Of a stretch of DNA of 64,000 nt, positions 12,660 through 24,871 are shown in pieces. Made by a program: the position numbers and the translations under genes. Each line of letters opens with the position of its first letter. Within the stretch, counting starts at the first letter, position 1. The notes under the pieces were generated by a model that was not told the origin of the DNA, made no database searches, and saw only the letters and a list, made by a program, of their open reading frames with translations. Origin of the DNA: Lamellibrachia columna (taxonomy: Eukaryota > Annelida > Polychaeta > Sabellida > Siboglinidae); contig OY759265.1 in assembly GCA_963662155.1 (NCBI GenBank), positions 45,083,406-45,147,405 of the forward strand, in the 5' to 3' direction.

Positions 12660-15327
12660 ATATTTAACAAGATTTATTTAACAAGATTTGCCATCCAAGC
12701 CAAAGGCCCAGATGGCAAGTGGACAAGGAAGCCATTGGCTTATCGAGAGTCCAACAATGTTCACCTACTTATAACCCGCCCTCCTGATATATGTGTCAAC
12801 CTTGTTTTTAAACATATTCACGCTGCTAGCAGTTACACAATCTGTAGACAGTTTGTTCCATTCATTTATTGTCCTCTGTGAGAACGAGTGCTTCCTGATG
12901 TCCAATCTACATTGATCCTTTACTAATTTTACCTCATGTCCTCTAGTTCTGCTATCCTTCTTGAGTGAGAAAAACATATTTCTATCAATATTTTCATACC
13001 CATTCAATATCTTAAAAACTTCAATCTGATCTCCTCTTAACCTCCTTGTCTCTAGAGTTGTTAAACCACATTCTTTCAGGCGTTCTTCATAACTAAGGTC
13101 TCTAAGTTCTGGAATCATTTTAGTTGCTCTCCTTTGTATGCGTTCAAGCGTATCTATATCCTTCTTACGATATGGTCTCCATGCTTGTATACAGTATTCT
13201 AAATGAGGTCTAACTATTGCTTTATAAAGAGGTATAATTAACTTTTTTCCCTTATATGTTATGTTTCTTCTAATCAATCCAAGAATTTGATTACCCTTTG
13301 AAGCTGCAATACCACACTGCTCTGAAACTTTCATATCAGCGCTTATTGTAACTCCTAAGTCCTTTTCTTTTACAGTAGTACCAAGAACAGTAGCTCCCAT
13401 TTTATAGTTTACATTCAAGTTCCCATGTCCTGTATGTAGGCATTTACATTTCCCAAAATTGAACAGCATCTGCCATTTCTCAGACCATTTCACTAATCTG
13501 TCTAGATCGTTTTGTAAATGTTGTTTATCACCATCAGTATTAACCTTTCTAAACAGTTTTGTGTCGTCCGCAAATTTCAGTACGTTACTTGTTATACTCT
13601 CGTCCAAGTCATTGATATAAATTAAGAATAATATAGGTCCTAATACTGATCCTTGAGGTACCCCACTCAAAACCGATTTCCAATTTGAAACTTCGCCATC
13701 TACTACAACTCGTTGTCTTCTGTCAGTCAGCCATTGTTCTATCCAGTCAGTTATGCTATCCCCGATACCATGGGCTTTTAATTTAAGTAGCAATCTTTGA
13801 TGTGGCACTTTGTCAAAAGCTTTCTGAAAATCTAAGTAGATAATATCTACTGGCGATCCCATGTCTATCCACTTAGTGATTTCTTCCAAAAAACATAACA
13901 TATTTGTTAAGCATGACCTCGCTTTAAGGAATCCATGTTGAGATGAATTTAATAATTTATGCTTAACGAGGAAGTCCACCATATGGTCTTTAATTAACCT
14001 TTCTAATAATTTACAAATCACTGACGTTAAACTCACTGGTCTGTAATTCTCTGACTTATTTCTCGAACCCTTTTTAAATAATGGTATGATGTTTGCTTCT
14101 TTCCATTCAAACGGAACAACTCCCTCTTTTAATGACAAGTTGAATACTCTTGCAAGTGGTATACTGATTTGATCTACTGTTTCCATTAGTAATTTTGGAG
14201 GAATCCCATCCACTCCCGGTGATTTGTTATCCTTCATTGCCTTTATTTTCCTAGCTACCAATTCTGGAGTTACAACTAACGGTCCTAAATAGTCAGATTT
14301 AGCCCCCTGAAATTTAGCATCAGCAACTGGTAATGAACTAATATCTTCTTTTGTAAACACTGAACTGAAGTAACCATTTAGGTCTTCCGCCATTAAAAAC
14401 CCCTGTGATATTATATTTCCAGCACTGTCTTCTATAGGTCCAACCTTGCCTTGTACGTTTTGTTTACTCCTGACATATGCATAAAAACTCTTGCTGTCAG
14501 TTTTTATGTTACATGCCAGTTTTTGCTCATAGCTTCTTTTAGATTGTCTGATTTCAGTTGTAGCTGCATTAAGTGCCTCTTTGTATTTTGCATAGTCTTC
14601 TTCCTTTCTGGTACGCCTATAAACCCTCCACATAGTTTGTTTTAGCATTATTTTTCTAATTGCCTCTTTTGACAAGTGTTTCTTTCTACACCGTTTTCCT
14701 TGTTTTCGGAAGGGAACAAATTTATCAATGATACTCTCAATTTCATATTTTAGAATATTCCAACATTCAATTGCAGTCTTATCCATCAGCATGTTATTCC
14801 AATCTAGCTGTGCTAAGTATTTTCTCATATCTTTGTAGTTACCTTTATGGAAGTTTCTCTTGTACGTTTTCTTATTTTTACTTTCTGATTTTACATTGAT
14901 GTCAAAATGTATTTGATTATGGTCACTATTACCCAATGGTTCAAATATTTTTACATTGTCCACTAATTCTTGTTGTGATGACAAAACTATATCTAATACA
15001 TTTTCTCCCCTGGTTGGTTCTAGTACGTGCTGAGTAAGAAAGCTATCCTGGATTAAACATAGAAATTGTTGATCCTCAATCCCTGTGCTCTCTAGAGAAT
15101 TCCGTTGTATGTGTCCATGGTTAAAATCTCCCATTATGATACATTCCCCTTTACTAACTTCCTTTATAGCGTTTTTTATTTTTGTGTTGTCCTCTTCGTT
15201 TATGTTTGGACTTCGGTAAACTAATCCAATAGTTAATTTTGAATTTCCTGAAACAATTTTGCACCAAACAGCTTCATCGCAATCTGCTTCCCTTTCTAGT
15301 TTTATTTCATAAGCCTGAATATTTGGT
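12660..15327 (-). mobile_element. Inner CR1-type LINE, 5'-truncated, nested in another CR1
   Basis: This 2.67-kb minus-strand insertion carries most of ORF2 and a 3' UTR ending in a short ATCTTGTTAAAT-type repeat at 12,660-12,685. Both flanks are CR1 sequence of a second element: the C-terminal reverse-transcriptase region on the high-coordinate side and its continuation on the low-coordinate side. 5' truncation with an intact 3' end is typical of target-primed reverse transcription. ORF1 and the first endonuclease motifs are missing, so it cannot move on its own. Confidence 0.85.
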
Positions 15328-15383
15328 CTCCTCTTAGTCTCCTGGTCTCTAGTGTTGTCAAACCACATTGTAATAATCTTCAT
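12765..15383 (-). CDS. CR1 ORF2: endonuclease (partial) plus reverse transcriptase
   Basis: This 872-codon frame is the longest real coding remnant here. Endonuclease motifs VYRSP (about 55-59), MGDFN (84-88) and NSDH (152-155) are followed by reverse-transcriptase motifs: DFQKAFD (518-524), GVPQGSVLGP (574-583) and the catalytic FADD (604-607). The C-terminal tail IQRRATKMIPELRDLSYEE continues to INEWNKL. The first ~20 codons are not part of this protein: they are an out-of-frame read of the older CR1 into which it inserted, so the real frame is open at its 5' end. The family is expected to nick target DNA and copy its RNA there. No stop interrupts the frame, which suggests a young insertion. 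Confidence 0.9.
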   Translation of the reverse strand: MKIITMWFDNTRDQETKRRPNIQAYEIKLEREADCDEAVWCKIVSGNSKLTIGLVYRSPNINEEDNTKIKNAIKEVSKGECIIMGDFNHGHIQRNSLESTGIEDQQFLCLIQDSFLTQHVLEPTRGENVLDIVLSSQQELVDNVKIFEPLGNSDHNQIHFDINVKSESKNKKTYKRNFHKGNYKDMRKYLAQLDWNNMLMDKTAIECWNILKYEIESIIDKFVPFRKQGKRCRKKHLSKEAIRKIMLKQTMWRVYRRTRKEEDYAKYKEALNAATTEIRQSKRSYEQKLACNIKTDSKSFYAYVRSKQNVQGKVGPIEDSAGNIISQGFLMAEDLNGYFSSVFTKEDISSLPVADAKFQGAKSDYLGPLVVTPELVARKIKAMKDNKSPGVDGIPPKLLMETVDQISIPLARVFNLSLKEGVVPFEWKEANIIPLFKKGSRNKSENYRPVSLTSVICKLLERLIKDHMVDFLVKHKLLNSSQHGFLKARSCLTNMLCFLEEITKWIDMGSPVDIIYLDFQKAFDKVPHQRLLLKLKAHGIGDSITDWIEQWLTDRRQRVVVDGEVSNWKSVLSGVPQGSVLGPILFLIYINDLDESITSNVLKFADDTKLFRKVNTDGDKQHLQNDLDRLVKWSEKWQMLFNFGKCKCLHTGHGNLNVNYKMGATVLGTTVKEKDLGVTISADMKVSEQCGIAASKGNQILGLIRRNITYKGKKLIIPLYKAIVRPHLEYCIQAWRPYRKKDIDTLERIQRRATKMIPELRDLSYEERLKECGLTTLETRRLRGDQIEVFKILNGYENIDRNMFFSLKKDSRTRGHEVKLVKDQCRLDIRKHSFSQRTINEWNKLSTDCVTASSVNMFKNKVDTYIRRAGYK

Positions 15384-15955
15384 AACTAAGGTCTCTCAAT
15401 TCTGGAATAATTTTAGTTGCTCTTCGCTGAATTCTTTCTAGATTGTCTATGTCCTTCTTACGATGCGGCCTCCATGCCTGTATACAGTATTCCAAATGTG
15501 GTCTAACTATTGCTTTGTACATGGGTACAATTAGCTGTTTCTCCTTATACGTGATAGTTCCCCTAATTATCCCTAGAATTTGATTTCCTTTCGAAGCAGC
15601 AATCCAACATTGCTCTGAAACTTTCATGTAAGCACTAAATGTTACTCCTAAGTCCTTTCTTGTCTGGTTCTACGTAGTACAGCACCCCCCCCCTCCCATT
15701 TTATATTCTTCGTCCATGTTTCCATGTCCTATGTGTATGCATTTACAATTCCCAAAATTTAATAACATTTGCCCGTTTTCTGACCATTTAACTAATTTAT
15801 GTAGATCATCCTGTACACTTTGTTTATCTGTATCATTAGTAACCTATCTGAATACTTTTGTGTCATCTGCAAATGTCAGTACTTTGCTAGATTTGTCACC
15901 TTCCAAAACATTTATATATATTAAAAACAGTATAGGGCCTAATACTGATCCTTGT
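15328..15955 (-). mobile_element. Outer CR1, reverse-transcriptase C-terminal part
   Basis: The minus-strand frame holds MKVSEQCWIAASKGNQILG and then VRPHLEYCIQAWRPHRKKDI and PELRDLSYED, the same region as in the inner element but more diverged. It is frame-shifted after DLSYED. Upstream (15,700-15,955) it degenerates through the FADD region. It ends near 15,955 where unrelated sequence begins. It is the 5' side of the element interrupted by the inner CR1. Confidence 0.8.
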
Positions 15956-17599
15956 TTATGTCACCAATCCGTAGAATACACGAAGCGGCTCTGGCGTCGA
16001 CGACCAGAGTCCACCTAGGATCGAAGCTGTCAGCGCGGATACAGGTGATTCAAGGTGAATTCGGACAGCATTCCTTGAAGAGTTCGGCCCGAAACTCTGG
16101 TAAGTTCGCCCTCAGAGCACCATGGGCATAGTGATTTCGGCCCAAGCGATTGTGTAGCGAGCACATGAAGTTTACTGTGTGTCTTTGTAATTGCTCTTAT
16201 AACTTTGGCTTCCTTTCGCATAAAATAACGTTATATTTTTTCCATTTTAACATGTAGTCAACGTGACGATCTTTAGAACTTATACAATTCGTTGTATCCT
16301 TAAAATTCATAACATATAATATATAATATATTACACCAAAAACAATAACATTATAATTTAAATAAATGAAATTACAATTATCATAATATCTTGTTTGTAT
16401 ATTTAAGATTTCCATGCGTTTCCCCTCATCACGGGAAATTCTCCCCTGTTTTTGTTTTAAATTAAATCAAATACAGAGCAATAATACCGATAAGCAATTA
16501 TTGTATTGTGAATACAACGGAGCCACCTGCATATGATCTTTGGTCTATACAGTTTTTTCGTCAGATCACTTTGAATGTGAAGCATGGTCTTTTATGCACA
16601 CCTGCTCGCTGTACGACACAGACAGAGCAGTGTACTTCAACAGTATATAGTTAAACTTAGCATCTCTTTAATGACAAGTAGAGGAATAACAAACCCTAAA
16701 AGTGAAGGCTAATCTAGTTAGTTAGAACTGGGTAGATCTTGCGTGTCAATTCAGTCACATAAATCACCTAGACGAAACAACATGGCAGTTGAGCCGAATT
16801 CTCCAAAGGCCGAAATCACCCCCACCCGTCAGCGCTACTCCTGCTATTGCGATGTTTACTTTCTGACTTAACCATGAAAACGATCTCCTAGAGCCGCCAA
16901 ACTCATATATTTACCGTACATATCAACAGGTCACGTGGTTAAACATTACTCTTACTTCCATGTAACACTAAAAAAAACTAGCTATATCTTCTACGCCTAG
17001 CTCCGCGAAGCTTGGCATAGGAGATGACAAGTTTTCGTTTATTTTGATCTTTATTTGGAAGTAAGAATAATGTTTGACCACGTCACATGTGTATGCGTAT
17101 ATTGTAGATATATGAGGAGATACGTGACGGCGTATGTGGTCGTTTTCATGGTTCGGTCAGAAAGTAAATAAGTTCGAAGTCAAAGGCTTCTGACGTCGCT
17201 AAACTGCTCCGAAAGAGCCGAATTCGAAGATGATTCTGCGGTATCCCTAGCCGCTAGCGGGTCTAAATCGTTGCATTATACGTTTTATTCTAGAAAATTG
17301 CCATCACCATCACTTAAATTGCTATAGTAACGCCAGTGAAACTACTGAAGCATTGCATAGAAATCACTGACTGAACTTCGAATTTTTACGCGCGCTTTGC
17401 GAGTTAGACGCATTAAACATCTAATTTTACATATAAATAATTTTTTATTTTGGCATTTTGTACATACAATATTAAGCTTTGTGTACACACCAAAAAAGCA
17501 TTTTAACTAGTGCCTTGTTGTTAGTACCTTTAAGTACTATTATGTAGTTCCAAATAATCCAACAGATGGGGTAGTGGAAATTGGCAGTCCCGTAATACG
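15956..17599. other. Non-coding stretch containing a foldback
   Basis: I see no gene in this stretch. The only structure is the imperfect palindrome at 16,853-17,170, listed separately. The rest is AT-rich unique-looking DNA, leading straight into the minisatellite. Confidence 0.5.
16853..17170. repeat. Foldback (long imperfect inverted repeat)
   Basis: The left arm starts TGTTTACTTTCTGAC and AACCATGAAAACGA, and continues with GTCACGTGGTTAAACATTA and CTTACTTCC. The right arm contains GGAAGTAAGAATAATGTTTG, CCACGTCAC, TCGTTTTCATGGTT and GTCAGAAAGTAAATA, which are the reverse complements in reverse order. The arms are about 110-130 bp around a spacer of roughly 70 bp. It could form a long hairpin and is probably a foldback MITE; no target duplication was identified. 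Confidence 0.75.
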
Positions 17600-20500
17600 A
17601 GAAATTCAGTGTTTCCTGTCTCCTTCCCTCTTGTCACCTTGTTTTCTGTTCCCTTCCTTCTTATCGCCTTGCTTCCTGTCTCATTCTCTCTACTCGCCTT
17701 GCTTCCTTTCCCCTTTCCTCTTGTTGCATTACTTCATATCCCTTATTGTCGATCTGCTTCCTGTTCCCTTCCTTTTTGTCGCCTTGCTTCCCGTCCCCTT
17801 CCCTCTTGTCGCCCTGCTTCATGCCTCCTTCCCTCTTGTCGCCTGGCTTCCTGTCCCATTCCCACTTGTCACCTTGCTACCTGTTTCCTTCCCTCTTGTT
17901 GCTTTGCGTTCTGTTCCCTTCCCTCTTGTCGCCTTGCTTCCTGTCTCTTTCCCTTCTGTTGCATTTCTTCATGTCCCCGTCCCTCTTCTCGCCTTGCTTC
18001 CCGTCTTCTTCCCTCTTGTTGCCTTGCTTCCAGTCCCCTTCTTTCTTGTTGCTTTGCGTTCTGTTCCCTTCCCTCTTGTCGCCTTGTTTCCTGTCTCTTT
18101 CCCTTCTGTTGCATTGCTTCCTGTCCCCTTCCCTCTTTTCGCCTTGCTTCCTGTCCTCTTCAATCGTGTCGCCTTGCTTCCTGTCTCTTTCCCTTCTGTT
18201 GCATTGCTTCCTGTCCCCTTCCCTCTTATCACCTTGCTTCCTGTCTCCTTCCCTCATTTCGCCTTGCTTCCTGTCCTCTTCAATCATGTCGCCTTGCTTC
18301 CTGTCTCCTTCCCTCATTTCGCCTTGCTTCCTGTCCTCTTCAATCATGTCGCCTTGCTTCCTGTCTCCTTCGCTCTTATCGCCTTGCTTCCTGTCTCCTT
18401 CCCTCTTGTTGCCTTGCTTCCTCTCCCCTTCCCCTCATTCCATTGCTTCCTGTCCCCTCTTGTCGCCCTGCTTCCTGTCCCCATCCCTCTTGTCGCCTTG
18501 CTTCCTGTCCCCTTCCCTCTTTTTGCCTTGCTTCCTATCCTGTTTAATCTTGTCGCATTGGTTCCTGTCCCCTTCCCTCTTGTCGCCTTGCTTCCTGTCC
18601 CCATCCCTCTTGTCGCCTTGCTTCTGTCCCCATCCCTCTTTCCGCCTTGCTTCCTATCCTGTTTAATCTTGTCGCATTGGTACCTGTCCCCATCCCTCTT
18701 GTCGCCCTGCTTCCTGTCCCCATCCCTCTTTCCGCCTTGCTTCCTATCCTGTTTAATCTTGTCGCATTGGTTCCTGTCCCCATCCCTCTTGTCGCCCTGC
18801 TTCCTGTCCCCATCCCTCTTTCCGCCTTGCTTCCTATCCTGTTTAATCTTGTCGCATTGGTTCCTGTCCCCTTACCTCTTGTCGCCTTGCTTCTGTCCCC
18901 ATCCCTCTTTCCGCCTTGCTTCCTATCCTGTTTAATCTTGTCGCATTGGTTCCTGTCCCCTTCCCTCTTGTCGCCTTGCTTCCTGTCCCCATCCCTCTTG
19001 TCACCTTGCTTCTGTCCCCATCCCTCTTTTCGCCTTCCTTCCTATCATGTTTAATCTTGTCGCATTGGTTCCTGTCTCCTTCACTCTTGTCGCCTTGCTT
19101 CCTGTCCCCATCCCTCTTGTCGCCTTGCTTCTGTCCCCTTCCCTCTTTCCGCCTTGCTTCCTATCCTGTTTAATCTTGTTGCATTTGTTCCTGTCCCCTT
19201 CCCTCTTGCCGCCTTGCTTCCTGTCCCCTTCCCTCTTGTCGCCCTGCTTCCTGTCTCCTCCCCTCTTGTCGCCTTGCTTCCTGTCCCATTCCCTCTTGTT
19301 GCCCTGCTTCATATCTCCTTCCCTCTTGTCGCCCTGCTTCCTGTCCCCTTCCCTCTTTTCACCTTGCTTCCTGTCCTCTTCAATCGTGTCGCCTTGCTTC
19401 CTGTCCCCTTCCCTCTTTTCACCTTGCTTCATGTCCCCTTCCCTCTTATCACCTTGCTTCCTGTCTCCTTCCCTCATTTCGCCTTGCTTCCTGTCCTCTT
19501 CAATCATGTCGCCTTGCTTCCTGTCTCCTTCCCTCATTTCGACTTTCTTCCTGTCCTCTTCAATCATGTCGCCTTGCTTCCTGTCTCCTTCGCTCTTATC
19601 GCCTTGCTCCCTGTCTCCTTCCCTCTTGTCGCCTTGCTTCCTCTCCCCTTCCCCTCATTCCATTGCTTCCTGTCCCCTCTTGTCGCCCTGCTTCCTGTCC
19701 CCATCCCTCTTGTCGCCTTGCTTCCTGTCCCCTTCCCTCTTTTTGCCTTGCTTCCTATCCTGTTTAATCTTGTCACATTGGTTCCTGTCCCCTTCCCTCT
19801 TGTCGCCTTGCTTCCTTTCCCCATCCCTCTTGTCGCCTTGCTTCTGTCCCCATCCCTCTTTCCGCCTTGCTTCCTATCCTGTTTAATCTTGTCGCATTGG
19901 TACCTGTCCCCATCCCTCTTGTCGCCCTGCTTCCTGTCCCCATCCCTCTTTCCGCCTTGCTTCCTATCCTGTTTAATCTTGTCGCATTGGTTCCTGTCCC
20001 CTTACCTCTTGTCGCCTTGCTTCCTGTCCCCATCCCTCTTGTCGCCTTGCTTCTGTCCCCATCCCTCTTTCCGCCTTGCTTCCTATCCTGTTTAATCTTG
20101 TCGCATTGGTTCCTGTCCCCTTCCCTCTTGTCGCCTTGCTTCCTGTCCCCATCCCTCTTGTCGTCGCCTTGCTTCTGTCCCCATCCCTCTTTTCGCCTTG
20201 CTTCCTATCCTGTTTAATCTTGTCGCATTGGTTCCTGTCCCCTTCCCTCTTGTCGCCTTGCTTCCTGTCCCCATCCCTCTTGTCGCCTTGCTTCTGTCCC
20301 CATCCCTCTTTCCGCCTTGCTTCCTATCCTGTTTAATCTTGATGCATTGGTTCCTGTCCCCATCCCTCTTGTCGCCTTGCTTCCTGTCCCCTTCCCTCTT
20401 TTCGACTTGCTTCCTGTCCCCTTCCCTCTTTTCGCATTGCTTCCTATCCTGTTTAATCTTGTTGCATTGGTTCCTGTCCCCTTCCCTCTTGTCACCATGC

Positions 20501-23500
20501 TTCCTGTCCCCATCCCTCTTGTCGCCTTGCTTCTGTCCCCTTCCCTCTTTTCGCCTTGCTTCCTATCCTGTTTAATCTTGTCGCATTGGTTCCTGTCTCC
20601 TTCACTCTTGTCGCCTTGCTTCCTCTCCCATTCCCTCTTGTCAATTTGCTTCCTGTCCCCTTCCCCCTCATTGCATTGCTTCCAGTCCCCTCTTGTCGGC
20701 CTGCTTCCTGTACCCTTCCCTCTTTTCGCCTTGCTTCCTGTCCTCTTCAATCTTGTCGCCTTGCTTCTTGTCCCCTTCCCTCAAGTTGCCTTGCTTCCTG
20801 TCCCTTCCCTCTTGTCGCCTTGCTTCCTGTCTCCTTCCCTCTGATCGCCTTGTATCCTGTCTCCTTCCCTCTTTTTGCCTTGCTTCCTCTCCCCTTCCCT
20901 CTTGTCACCTTGCTTCCTGTCTCCTTCCATCTTGTCGCCTTGCTTCCTGTCTCCTTCCCTCTTGTTGCCTTGCTTCCTGTTCCCTTCCCTCTTGTTGCCT
21001 TGCTTCCATTCCCCTTCTCTCTTGTTACCTTGCGTTCTGTCCCCTTCCCTCTTGTTGCATTGCTTCCTGTCCCCTTCCCTCTTTTCGCCTTGCTTCCTGT
21101 CATCTTCAATGATGTCGCCTTGCTTCCTGTCCCCTTCCCTCTTGTTGCACTGCTTCATGTCTCCTTCCCTCTTGTCGCCTTTCTTCCTGCCCCATTCCCT
21201 CTTTTCGCCTTGCTTCCTGTCCTCTTCAATATTGTCGCCTTGCTTCCTGTCCCCTTCCCTCTTGTCGCCTTACTTCCTGTCCCCTTCCCTCTTGTCGCCT
21301 TGCTTCCTGTCTCCTTCCCTCTTATCGCCTTGCTTCCTGTCTCCGTCCCTCTTGTCGCCTTGCTTCCTCTCTCCTTCCCCTCATTCCCTTGCTTCCTCTC
21401 CCCTCTTGTCACCTTGCTTCCTGTCTCCTTCCCTCTTTTCGCCTTGCTTCCTGTCCTCTTCAATCTTGTCGCCTTGCTTCCTGTCCCTTCCCTCTTTTCG
21501 CCTTGCTTCCTGTCCCCATCCCTCTTGTCGCCTTGCTTCCTGTCCCCTTCCCTCTTTTTGCCTTGCTTCCTATCCTGTTTAATCTTGTCGCATTGGTTCC
21601 TGTCCCCTTCCCTCTTGTCGCCTTGCTTCCTGTCCCCATCCCTCTTGTCACCTTGCTTCCTGTCCCCTTCCCTCTTTTCGCCATGCTTCCTATCCTGTTT
21701 AATCTTGTCGCATTGATTCCTGTCTCCTTCACTCTTGTCGCCTTGCTTCCTCTCCCATTCCCTCTGGTCAATTTGCTTCCTGTCCCCTTCCCCCTCATTG
21801 CATTGCTTCCGGTCCCCTCTTGTCAGCCTGCTTCCTGTACCCTTCCCTCTTTTCGCCTTGCTTCCTGTCCTCTTCAATCTTGTCGCCTTGCTTCTTGTCC
21901 CCTTCCCTCAAGTCGCCTTGCTTCCTGTCCCTTCCCTCTTTTTGCCTTGCTTCCTCTCCCCTTCCCTCTTTTCGCCTTGCTTCCCGTCTTCTTCCCTCTT
22001 GTCGCCTTGCTTCCTGTCTCCTTCCCTCTTGTCACCTTGCTTCCTGTCCCCATCCCTCTTGTCGCCTTGCTTCTGTCCACTTCCCTCTTTTCGCCTTGCT
22101 TCCTATCCTGTTTAATCTTGTCGCATTGGTTCCTGTCTCCTTCACTCTTGTCGCCTTGCTTCCTCTCCCATTCCCTCTTGTCAATTTGCTTCCTGTCCCC
22201 TTCCCCCTCATTGCATTGCTTCCGGTCCCCTCTTGTCGGCCTGCTTCCTGTACCCTTCCCTCTTTTCGCCTTGCTTCCTGTCCTCTTCAATCTTGTCGCC
22301 TTGCTTCTTGTCCCCTTCCCTCAAGTCGCCTTGCTTCCTGTCCCTTCCCTCTTGTCGCCTTGCTTCCTGTCTCCTTCCCTCTGATCGCCTTGATTCCTGT
22401 CTCCTTCCCTCTTTTTGCCTTGCTTCCTCTCCCCTTCCCTCTTTTAGCCTTGCTTCCTATCTTCTTCCCTCTTGTCACCTTGCTTCCTGTCTCCTTCCCT
22501 CTTGTCGCCTTGCTTCCTGTCTCCTTCCCTCTTGCTGCCTTGCTTCCTGTTCCCTTCCCTCTTGTTGCCTTGCTTCCATTCCCCTTCTCTCTTGTTGCCT
22601 TGGGTTCTGTCCCCTTACCTCTTGTTGCATTGCTTCCTGTCCCCTTCCCTCTTTTCGCCTTGCTTCCTGTCATCTTCAATCATGTCGCCTTGCTTCCTGT
22701 CCCCTTCCCTCTTGTCGCACTGCTTCATGTCTCCTTCCCTCTTGTCGCCTTTCTTCCTGCCCCATTCCCTCTTTTCGCCTTGCTTCCTGTCCTCTTCAAT
22801 ATTGTCGCCTTGCTTCCTGTCCCCTTCCCTCTTGTCGCCTTGCTTCCTGTCCCCTTCCCTCTTGTCGCCTTGCTTCCTGTCCCCTTCCCTCTTGGCGCCT
22901 TGCTTCCTGTTTCCTTCCCTCTTATCGCCTTGCTTCCTGTCTCCTTCCCTCTTGTCGCCTTGCTTCCTCTCCCCTTCCCCTCATTCCATTGCTTCCTCTC
23001 CCCTCTTGTCACCTTGCTTCCTGTCTCCTTCCCTCTTTTCGCCTTGCTTCCTGTCCTCTTCAATCTTGTCGCCTTGCTTCCTGTCCCTTCCCTCTTTTCG
23101 CCTTGCTTCCTGTCCCCATCCCTCTTGTCGCCTTGCTTCCTGTCCCCTTCCCTCTTTTTGCCTTGTTTCCTATCCTGTTTAATCTTGTCGCATTGGTTCC
23201 TGTCCCCTTCCCTCTTGTCGCCTTGCTTCCTGTCCCCATCCCTCTTGTCGCCTTGCTTCCTGTCCCCTTCCCTCTTTTCGCCTTGCTTCCTATCCTGTTT
23301 AATCTTGTCGCATTGATTCCTGTCTCCTTCACTCTTGTCGCCTTGCTTCCTCTCCCATTCCCTCTTGTCAATTTGCTTCCTGTCCCCTTCCCCCTCATTG
23401 CATTACTTCCAGTCCCCTCTTTTCAGCCTGCTTCCTGTACCCTTCCCTCTTTTCGCCTTGCTTCCTGTCCTCTTCAATCTTGTCGCCTTGCTTCTTGTCC

Positions 23501-23927
23501 CCTTCCCTCAAGTCGCCTTGCTTCCTGTCCCTTCCCTCTTTTTGCCTTGCTTCCTCTCCCCTTCCCTCTTTTCGCCTTGCTTCCCGTCTTCTTCCCTCTT
23601 GTCGCCTTGCTTCCTGTCTCCTTCCCTCTTGTCGCCTAGCTTCCTGTCTCCTTCCCTCTTGTCGCCTTGCTTCCTGTTCCCTTCCCTCTTGTTGCCTTGC
23701 TTCCATTCCCCTTCTCTCTTGTTGCCTTGCGTTCTGTCCCCTTCCCTCTTGCTGCATTGCTTCCTGTCCACTTACCTCTTATCGCCTTGCTTCCGGTCTC
23801 CTTCCTTCTGTTGCATTGCTTCCTGTCCCCTTCCCTCTTTTCGCCTTGCTTTCCCTCTCCTTCCCTCTTGTTGCATTGCTTCCTGTTCCATTCCCTCTTA
23901 TCGCCTTGTTTTCTGTTCCCTTTAAAG
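17600..23927 (+). repeat. 30-bp polypyrimidine minisatellite, about 210 copies
   Basis: The unit joins CTTGCTTCCTGTCCCC to TTCCCTCTTGTCGC (30 bp). Variant units carry TATCCTGTTTAATCTTG with GCATTGG, or CATTCCATTG. Because 30 is a multiple of three and the unit has no stop, frames stay open for hundreds of codons on both strands, giving 10-aa repeats such as LVALLPVPFP; this is not evidence for protein. The plus strand is almost purine-free apart from G, and the minus strand reads GGAAGGG and GGAAGC in each unit. Higher-order duplication is visible: the marker around CCCTCATTGCATTGCTTCC recurs at about 20,660, 21,788, 22,203 and 23,390. Confidence 0.95.
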
Positions 23928-23931
23928 TAAC

Positions 23932-24045
23932 ACGATGAAAAGAAAGGCTTTGATTGGCTATATAAGTGACACAATGAAAAAAGTTTGTGTTTGGTTCTAA
24001 AGTGGCACGATGAAAATACAGACTGTGAATGGCTATGAAAAATAT
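23932..24045 (+). repeat. 39-bp tandem repeat upstream of lengsin copy B
   Basis: About three units share AACACGATGAAAAGAAAGGC and then GATTGGCTATATAAG or a close variant. The same unit occurs about five times at 44,526-44,722 upstream of copy C. Each unit holds ATTGG (inverted CCAAT) a few bases from a TATA-like TATAAA/TATATAA. Confidence 0.75.
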
Positions 24046-24465
24046 CACGGGTAAACTTTTATGGCACGACTACCCTGCCATATCCCACTTCCGTACGTGA
24101 CCTCAACAAGTGGAATTCCGTGGTCGACATTGTTTGCGCAATGAAACACTGACAAACACTACCAAGAACACGACGGTTTACCGAGATATACCATGGTATG
24201 CTAATGGTATATCATGGTAATCCATGGTAGACCACAATATATTGTGTTTGGGCAATGTGGGTAATGCATGGTATACTGTGTGGGACTGGTGTGTAATGTC
24301 AATTGGTGTTAATTAAATTCAATTCAATAACTTTATTCCGGAATATCACAATGCTCACAATTCATATCTTTCTAGTGATGACATCACTATATTCATAATT
24401 CTTTAATTGATTCTGACTAGTTATCAAATCGTGTATCTAAAGAATAACGTGATGACGTCATTTTT

Positions 24466-24650
<185 letters not shown>

Positions 24651-24871
24651 AATGCGCCGCCGCCGCCGCCAACGCAGCCAAAGCGGCCGCCGCCGCACCA
24701 AATTCACTCCATGCATAAAAACGCGCCCACTGTGTCGTGTGAAGTGGCAGTACGCGGTCGACAGTGTTTGCGCAGTGCACCTGCGCAGTTGTGTACAGGG
24801 ATCACTGGTGAACGAAGCGAAGACTGACTGCTGTCAGTTTCATTTGTCAGGCCGACATAGAAGACAATAAA

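Noticed and set aside
17574..23974. Many long frames on both strands with LVALLPVPFP- or RKQGDKREGD-type repeats
   Set aside because: The 30-bp unit is a multiple of three with no stops, so all such frames are expected from the repeat alone.
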